64,000 nucleotides of DNA from Alteromonas aquimaris. Its GTDB lineage: Bacteria; Pseudomonadota; Gammaproteobacteria; Enterobacterales; Alteromonadaceae. This document shows, piece by piece, positions 59,889-64,000 of the stretch (positions within the stretch are counted from its first letter, which is position 1; each line of letters starts with the position of its first letter). The notes below the pieces were generated by a model. It was not told the DNA's origin, did not search any database, and saw nothing but the letters and a program-made list of their open reading frames with translations. The translations under genes were made by a program, and so were the position numbers. The stretch is taken from positions 62,001 through 126,000 of the forward strand of contig NZ_JAPFRD010000005.1 in the NCBI RefSeq assembly GCF_026183695.1, given 5' to 3'.

Positions 59889-60677
59889 ATGCATCCAGCG
59901 TTATGGATCAGCAAAACAGGTCTTGATGCAGCACAAACAGATGTGTCTGTAGTCTCAAATAACCTGGCAAACGCATCAACAGTGGGCTTTAAAAAAGACC
60001 GTGCTGTATTTGAAGATTTACTTTACCAAAATATTAACCAACCGGGGGGGCGTTCATCGGCAGATACAGAACGGCCATCAGGATTGATGTTAGGTGCGGG
60101 TTCAAAGGTCGTAGCCACCCAAAAGTCCCACACTCAGGGAAACATGGTAACTACGCAGAATTCGTTGGATATGTTGATTCAAGGCCGCGGATTTTTTGAG
60201 ATTCTTCAGCCTGACGGCACCATCGCCTATACGCGCAATGGTCAGTTTACCCTTAATGACCAAGGGCAGATTGTTACGCCAGGGGCAGGTTTCTTATTGC
60301 AGCCTGAGATTGCTGTCCCTGAAGATGCCCAGCAAATCACGGTGTCTCAGGATGGTGAGGTATCGGTAACTGTGAGAGGAGAGGCAGAGCCACAGGTTAT
60401 TGGTCAAATTAATATTTCTGACTTTATTAATCCAACAGGTTTGCAACCGACTGGTCAAAATCTGTTTGTTGAAACAGCGGTGAGCGGCGCCCCAATCCAG
60501 GGGATACCAGGCTTGCAGGGGTTAGGCACCATCGTACAGGGCGCCTTGGAAACATCCAACGTTAATGTAACCGAAGAGTTGGTGAACCTAATTGAAAGTC
60601 AGCGTTTGTACGAGATGAACTCGAAAGTTATCTCATCAGTTGACCAGATGCTTGGTCAGGTCATTCAGCAGCTCTAG
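59889..60677 (+). CDS. flgG: Flagellar distal rod protein FlgG
   Basis: FlgG forms the distal rod, the driveshaft passing through the P and L rings. The protein has 262 residues (E. coli 260). It begins HPALWISKTGLDAAQTDVSVVSNNLANASTVGFKKDRAVFEDLLYQ and ends SNVNVTEELVNLIESQRLYEMNSKVISS. TAGGAGG before the ATG is a strong ribosome binding site. Confidence 0.98.
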   Translation: MHPALWISKTGLDAAQTDVSVVSNNLANASTVGFKKDRAVFEDLLYQNINQPGGRSSADTERPSGLMLGAGSKVVATQKSHTQGNMVTTQNSLDMLIQGRGFFEILQPDGTIAYTRNGQFTLNDQGQIVTPGAGFLLQPEIAVPEDAQQITVSQDGEVSVTVRGEAEPQVIGQINISDFINPTGLQPTGQNLFVETAVSGAPIQGIPGLQGLGTIVQGALETSNVNVTEELVNLIESQRLYEMNSKVISSVDQMLGQVIQQL

Positions 60678-60694
60678 ATAAAATAGGTGATATC

Positions 60695-61375
60695 ATGCGG
60701 TTAGGATTACTTTTCACTGTTATTGTTGTATTAACTGGGTGTTCAAGTACATCTCAGCCGCCTGTGCAGGCGAATGATCCATTATTTGCACCCGTCATTC
60801 CTGACATTCCTCGCGAACATATTATTGAAGATGGTGCATTGTTCCGGCCAAATATGGCTAACAGTTTGTATTCCGATGTTACAGCAAGACGGATAGGTGA
60901 TCTCATCACGGTGACGTTAAGCGAAAATACCAATGCATCGAAGTCGGCCGGCACCTCCACATCAAAAGATACCGAAGTCGACTTGGAACCGATTATGGGG
61001 TTAGGCGGAAGAGCAATCAATTTAGGCAGTCAATCTATTCAACTAGGTGTCTCTGCAGGGGATAGCTTTCAGGGTGATGCACAGGCCAACCAAAGTAATA
61101 GTCTGTCAGGTGCCATATCCGTCACCGTGGTAGACGTGCTACCCAATCAAAACTTAGTTATACGCGGTGAAAAGTGGCTTACGCTTAATCATGGAGATGA
61201 ATATATTCGCTTAACGGGGATTATTCGACCTGCTGATATTAGTCCGCAAAATGAAATTGTATCGACAAAGATTGCCAATGCCAGAATTCAATACAGTGGC
61301 ACAGGTTCGTTTGCCCGTTCACAGGAAAAAGGCTGGTTGTCTCGCTTCTTTTCTTCTGAATGGTGGCCTATTTAG
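60695..61375 (+). CDS. flgH: Flagellar L-ring lipoprotein FlgH
   Basis: FlgH forms the L ring in the outer membrane. The protein has 226 residues (E. coli 232). The lipobox is LTGCSS (Cys16). Family motifs are [33 protein letters not shown] and [27 protein letters not shown], with [16 protein letters not shown] near the end. Confidence 0.97.
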   Translation: MRLGLLFTVIVVLTGCSSTSQPPVQANDPLFAPVIPDIPREHIIEDGALFRPNMANSLYSDVTARRIGDLITVTLSENTNASKSAGTSTSKDTEVDLEPIMGLGGRAINLGSQSIQLGVSAGDSFQGDAQANQSNSLSGAISVTVVDVLPNQNLVIRGEKWLTLNHGDEYIRLTGIIRPADISPQNEIVSTKIANARIQYSGTGSFARSQEKGWLSRFFSSEWWPI

Positions 61376-61383
61376 GGGATGTT

Positions 61384-62496
61384 ATGAAAACGTATTACCT
61401 CGTTCTGACTTGTATGTTACTCACCATTTCAACTAGTGTAGATGCGCAACGCATAAAAGATGTGGCCAGTATTCAGGGGGTGCGGAGTAACCAACTGGTG
61501 GGGTATGGACTGGTGGTAGGCTTGCCCGGAACAGGGGAGCAAAGCCCCTTCACTGAACAAAGCTTTCGCACCATGCTTAGCAATTTTGGTATCAGTTTAA
61601 ATCCCAACACAAAGCCAAAAATCAAAAATGTAGCGGCGGTCGCCGTGCACGCAAGTCTGCCAGCGTTCATAAAGCCTGGTCAGACTATAGATGTAACGGT
61701 TTCATCCGTGGGAGAAGCCAGTAGTTTGCAAGGTGGCACATTACTGCAAACATTTTTACGTGGTGTGGATGGCCGCGTTTATGCAGTAGCCCAAGGCAGT
61801 TTGGTAGTCAGCGGTTTTGGAGCAGAAGGCGGCGATGGTTCACGTATCGTAGCGAACACACCCACAGTAGGACGGATCCCTAATGGGGCGATGGTAGAAC
61901 AGACCGTTCCCAGTGGTTTTGCTAACGGTGACAGTTTGACGCTTAACTTACATTATCCTGACTTCTCTACAGCAAAACGGTTGGCCGACACTATTAACGA
62001 ACGCTTAGGTGCACAACCTGATCAGGGCTATACTATTGCCGAACCTATAGATGCTGCGTCAGTCAGGGTCACGGCGCCGCGCGACCGGGGTCAACGGGTC
62101 GGCTTTTTAGCCACCTTAGAAAATTTTCAGTTTGAACCTGCTGATGCGCCGGCCAGGGTAGTGATAAACAGTCGCACGGGTACGATTGTGATTGGGCAAG
62201 ATGTGCGTTTATTACCCGCGGCCATAACGCACGGGGGGCTAACGGTAACTATCTCCGAGAACCAGCAAGTTTCCCAGCCTAATGCATTAGGAGAAGGGGA
62301 AACCGTGGTGACGACACGTTCAATCGTTGACGTGGATATGAGTGACAGCAGAATGTTCAAGTTCGAACCTGGTGTTACCTTAGACCAACTTGTTCGCGCT
62401 GTGAATGAAGTAGGGGCTGCGCCTGGGGATTTAATGGCGATCCTCGAGGCGTTGCGTCAAGCTGGCGCATTGCGCGGTGAACTGGTGGTGATCTGA
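61384..62496 (+). CDS. flgI: Flagellar P-ring protein FlgI
   Basis: FlgI forms the P ring in the periplasm. From ATG 61384 the product has 370 residues with a signal peptide ending SVDA. The mature start [31 protein letters not shown] is nearly invariant in the family. The frame is open from 61360, inside flgH, but only the second ATG begins a signal peptide. Its stop overlaps flgJ by one base. Confidence 0.97.
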   Translation: MKTYYLVLTCMLLTISTSVDAQRIKDVASIQGVRSNQLVGYGLVVGLPGTGEQSPFTEQSFRTMLSNFGISLNPNTKPKIKNVAAVAVHASLPAFIKPGQTIDVTVSSVGEASSLQGGTLLQTFLRGVDGRVYAVAQGSLVVSGFGAEGGDGSRIVANTPTVGRIPNGAMVEQTVPSGFANGDSLTLNLHYPDFSTAKRLADTINERLGAQPDQGYTIAEPIDAASVRVTAPRDRGQRVGFLATLENFQFEPADAPARVVINSRTGTIVIGQDVRLLPAAITHGGLTVTISENQQVSQPNALGEGETVVTTRSIVDVDMSDSRMFKFEPGVTLDQLVRAVNEVGAAPGDLMAILEALRQAGALRGELVVI

Positions 62497-63446
62497 TGAA
62501 CCTGAATCCTGCTTCTAGCCAGTTAGATATGGCGCGAAATGTTCACGACTTAGGCAGTGTCAATAAGCTTCGTGAAGCCATTGCTTCTGGTGATGATGAA
62601 GTATTACAAGAAGCAGCGCAGCAATTTGAAGCTATATTTGTTCAGATGATGTTTAAGTCGATGCGAAAGGCACAAGAAGCCATTGCAGATGAAGACAGCC
62701 CATTTAATTCAGAGCAGGTTAAATTTTACCGGGACATGCATGACCAACAGTTGGCGGCTGATTTATCTTCAGGAGGGGGCATAGGGCTGGCTGAATTAAT
62801 TGTGCAGCAACTCGGTCAACAAGATAAAAATTTCACGCCAGCAAGCGTTATCCGCAATGACGGTAACATAGCTTCGTTGAACCATTCCCAGCGGGCGCAG
62901 GTCAAATTAACTCAGGATAGGGTATTAGACTCAAACACAATGGGCACTGCAACGTCCTTTAAGGCGCCCATGTTTAACGACCAGCACAGTTTCGTTGAAG
63001 CCTTGTATCCTCATGCCAAAGAGGCGGCTGATATATTAGGTACGGATCCGAAAGCTATCATTGCGCAAGCCGCGGTTGAAACGGGCTGGGGTAAATTTGT
63101 TATTCATGATGCACAAGGCAACAGTAGCCACAACTTGTTTGGCATTAAGGCGAACAGGGCATGGGATGGAAAGCAGGCTGTGGTTGATACGCTCGAGTTT
63201 GAAGGTGGCGTGCCAAAAAAACACAAAGCAGCGTTTCGTGCGTATGAATCTATTAAGGAAGCTGTGCATGATTACGTTGATTTTATCCGCTCGCAACCTC
63301 GCTACAAGCAGGCTGTAGAAAATAGCGCGGACACGCAGAGTTATTTTAGTGAACTTCAGCAAGCAGGGTATGCCACTGATCCTCATTATGCAGATAAAAT
63401 AATGGCGGTGCTGAAAAGTGAAGCGATTAACGGTTTTATGCCATGA
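62496..63446 (+). CDS. flgJ: Flagellar assembly peptidoglycan hydrolase FlgJ
   Basis: FlgJ is the rod cap and muramidase that opens the wall for the rod. The protein has 316 residues (E. coli 313). The N-terminal rod-capping domain contains AAQQFEAIFVQMMFKSMRKAQ. The C-terminal glucosaminidase-type domain (about 165-316) has AQAAVETGWGKFVI with the catalytic Glu near 194 and HNLFGIKA. It is a complete two-domain FlgJ. Confidence 0.96.
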   Translation: MNLNPASSQLDMARNVHDLGSVNKLREAIASGDDEVLQEAAQQFEAIFVQMMFKSMRKAQEAIADEDSPFNSEQVKFYRDMHDQQLAADLSSGGGIGLAELIVQQLGQQDKNFTPASVIRNDGNIASLNHSQRAQVKLTQDRVLDSNTMGTATSFKAPMFNDQHSFVEALYPHAKEAADILGTDPKAIIAQAAVETGWGKFVIHDAQGNSSHNLFGIKANRAWDGKQAVVDTLEFEGGVPKKHKAAFRAYESIKEAVHDYVDFIRSQPRYKQAVENSADTQSYFSELQQAGYATDPHYADKIMAVLKSEAINGFMP

Positions 63447-63478
63447 AATTTAACTAACGGGCAGAGGAGCAACTGATT

Positions 63479-64000
63479 ATGGTCCGTCCTGTCGATATGT
63501 TCAATATCGCTAAAAGCGGTATCAATGCTAGCAGTACTCTGCTACAAACAACCAGTAAAAATATTGCCAATGTTAATACTGAAGGGTATGTACGCGAACG
63601 CACCACCTTCGAGGGTGGAATTCTTGGCGGGGTAGGGGAACCTACCACCGAACGTGTCATCGATGTGTTTGCTCAAAATCAATTACGCCGCGATATTACC
63701 AAAGTGGGTGAGTTTGAGGTTTATCAACAAAAGGCGTCTGCCATTGATAATTTGCTTGCCAGCGATGCAAATTCGATAGCCCAAGGTCTCAGTGAATTTT
63801 TTGGCTCCTTGCAAACGGCGGCAGATGATCCTTCTAACTTATCCTCTCGCGAATTAGTATTGGCGCAAGGGCGCGATGTGTTAAGGCGTTTTGGTACGGT
63901 TTCAGATTTTCTTGAAGAGAAAGAGAAAGAGGTCAACTTGGAATTTACTTCCATGGTGAACCGTGCCAACGATCTGATTAAAAATATCGGCGAGCTTAAC
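63479..64000 (+). CDS. flgK: Flagellar hook-associated protein FlgK, N-terminal part
   Basis: The window ends after 174 codons. FlgK is the first hook-filament junction protein. The start MVRPVDMFNIAKSGINASS, then LLQTTSKNIANVNTEGYVRER, is the FlgK opening, and the AADDPSNLSSRELVLAQGRDVLRRFG segment is conserved in the family. GAGGAG lies upstream of ATG 63479. It continues the flgFGHIJ unit and is a client of FlgN at 52372-52803. Confidence 0.95.
   Translation, partial: MVRPVDMFNIAKSGINASSTLLQTTSKNIANVNTEGYVRERTTFEGGILGGVGEPTTERVIDVFAQNQLRRDITKVGEFEVYQQKASAIDNLLASDANSIAQGLSEFFGSLQTAADDPSNLSSRELVLAQGRDVLRRFGTVSDFLEEKEKEVNLEFTSMVNRANDLIKNIGELN

Overview
The window is chromosomal DNA of a motile, Gram-negative marine-type gammaproteobacterium, most likely of the Alteromonadaceae (Alteromonas and relatives). 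This rests on gene content and order: ppnN, queF and syd together; yqcC-truC-yqcA; dapD-glnD-map next to rpsB-tsf-pyrH-frr-uppS-cdsA-dxr-rseP-bamA-skp; fabZ-lpxA-lpxB-rnhB-dnaE-accA-tilS; and a Vibrio-like flagellar block flgT/flgP/flgN/flgM/flgA/cheV/cheR/flgB-K. Nearly all of it is core genome. I see no prophage, insertion sequence or CRISPR array.

Region by region: 1-10.9 kb holds small housekeeping genes (nucleotide hydrolase, diguanylate cyclase, queuosine enzyme, Syd, a DUF3192 lipoprotein, an acetyltransferase, DUF3301/DUF3549, tRNA pseudouridine synthase, flavodoxin). At 7.15-7.59 kb there is a non-coding, GGA-rich CsrB-type RNA with a strong terminator and an upstream GacA/UvrY-like box. 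At 11-13.1 kb there are two secreted alpha/beta hydrolases in loosely packed DNA, the most accessory-looking part of the first half. From 13.4 to 37.8 kb there is a dense core region: lysine biosynthesis and nitrogen signalling (dapD, glnD), then translation, isoprenoid, phospholipid, outer-membrane assembly, lipid A, replication and fatty acid genes. The usual lpxD between skp and fabZ is absent and is replaced by a terminator. From 37.8 to 48.3 kb come a second diguanylate cyclase, a CPA2 potassium/proton antiporter, a PspB-like membrane protein, tadA, mltF and purL. A tRNA-Arg(CCU) lies at 48.95-49.03 kb next to smrA, followed by a D-lactate dehydrogenase. From 50.3 kb to the end is a flagellar/chemotaxis region running into flgK, which is cut by the window edge.

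Regulation can be read directly in several places. Three sigma-54 (-24/-12) elements precede flgP, flgB and flgF, and a near-perfect sigma-28 promoter precedes flgM. This fits the Vibrio-type hierarchy in which sigma-54 drives basal body and hook genes and FliA drives flgM. rpsB has a promoter with a GC-rich discriminator and a structured leader consistent with S2 autoregulation. The CsrB-like RNA should sequester CsrA and so link the BarA/UvrY system to motility and biofilm, processes also touched by the two GGDEF genes.

The least explained signals are a diverged, ungapped dispersed repeat of about 155 bp found twice (near 4.6-4.8 kb and 41.0-41.16 kb), a possible 42-residue very basic protein antisense to the tadA 3' end, a possible 49-residue secreted peptide behind purL, the missing lpxD and flgO genes, and several strong hairpins without U-tracts at gene ends. 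I found no clear new multi-gene system.
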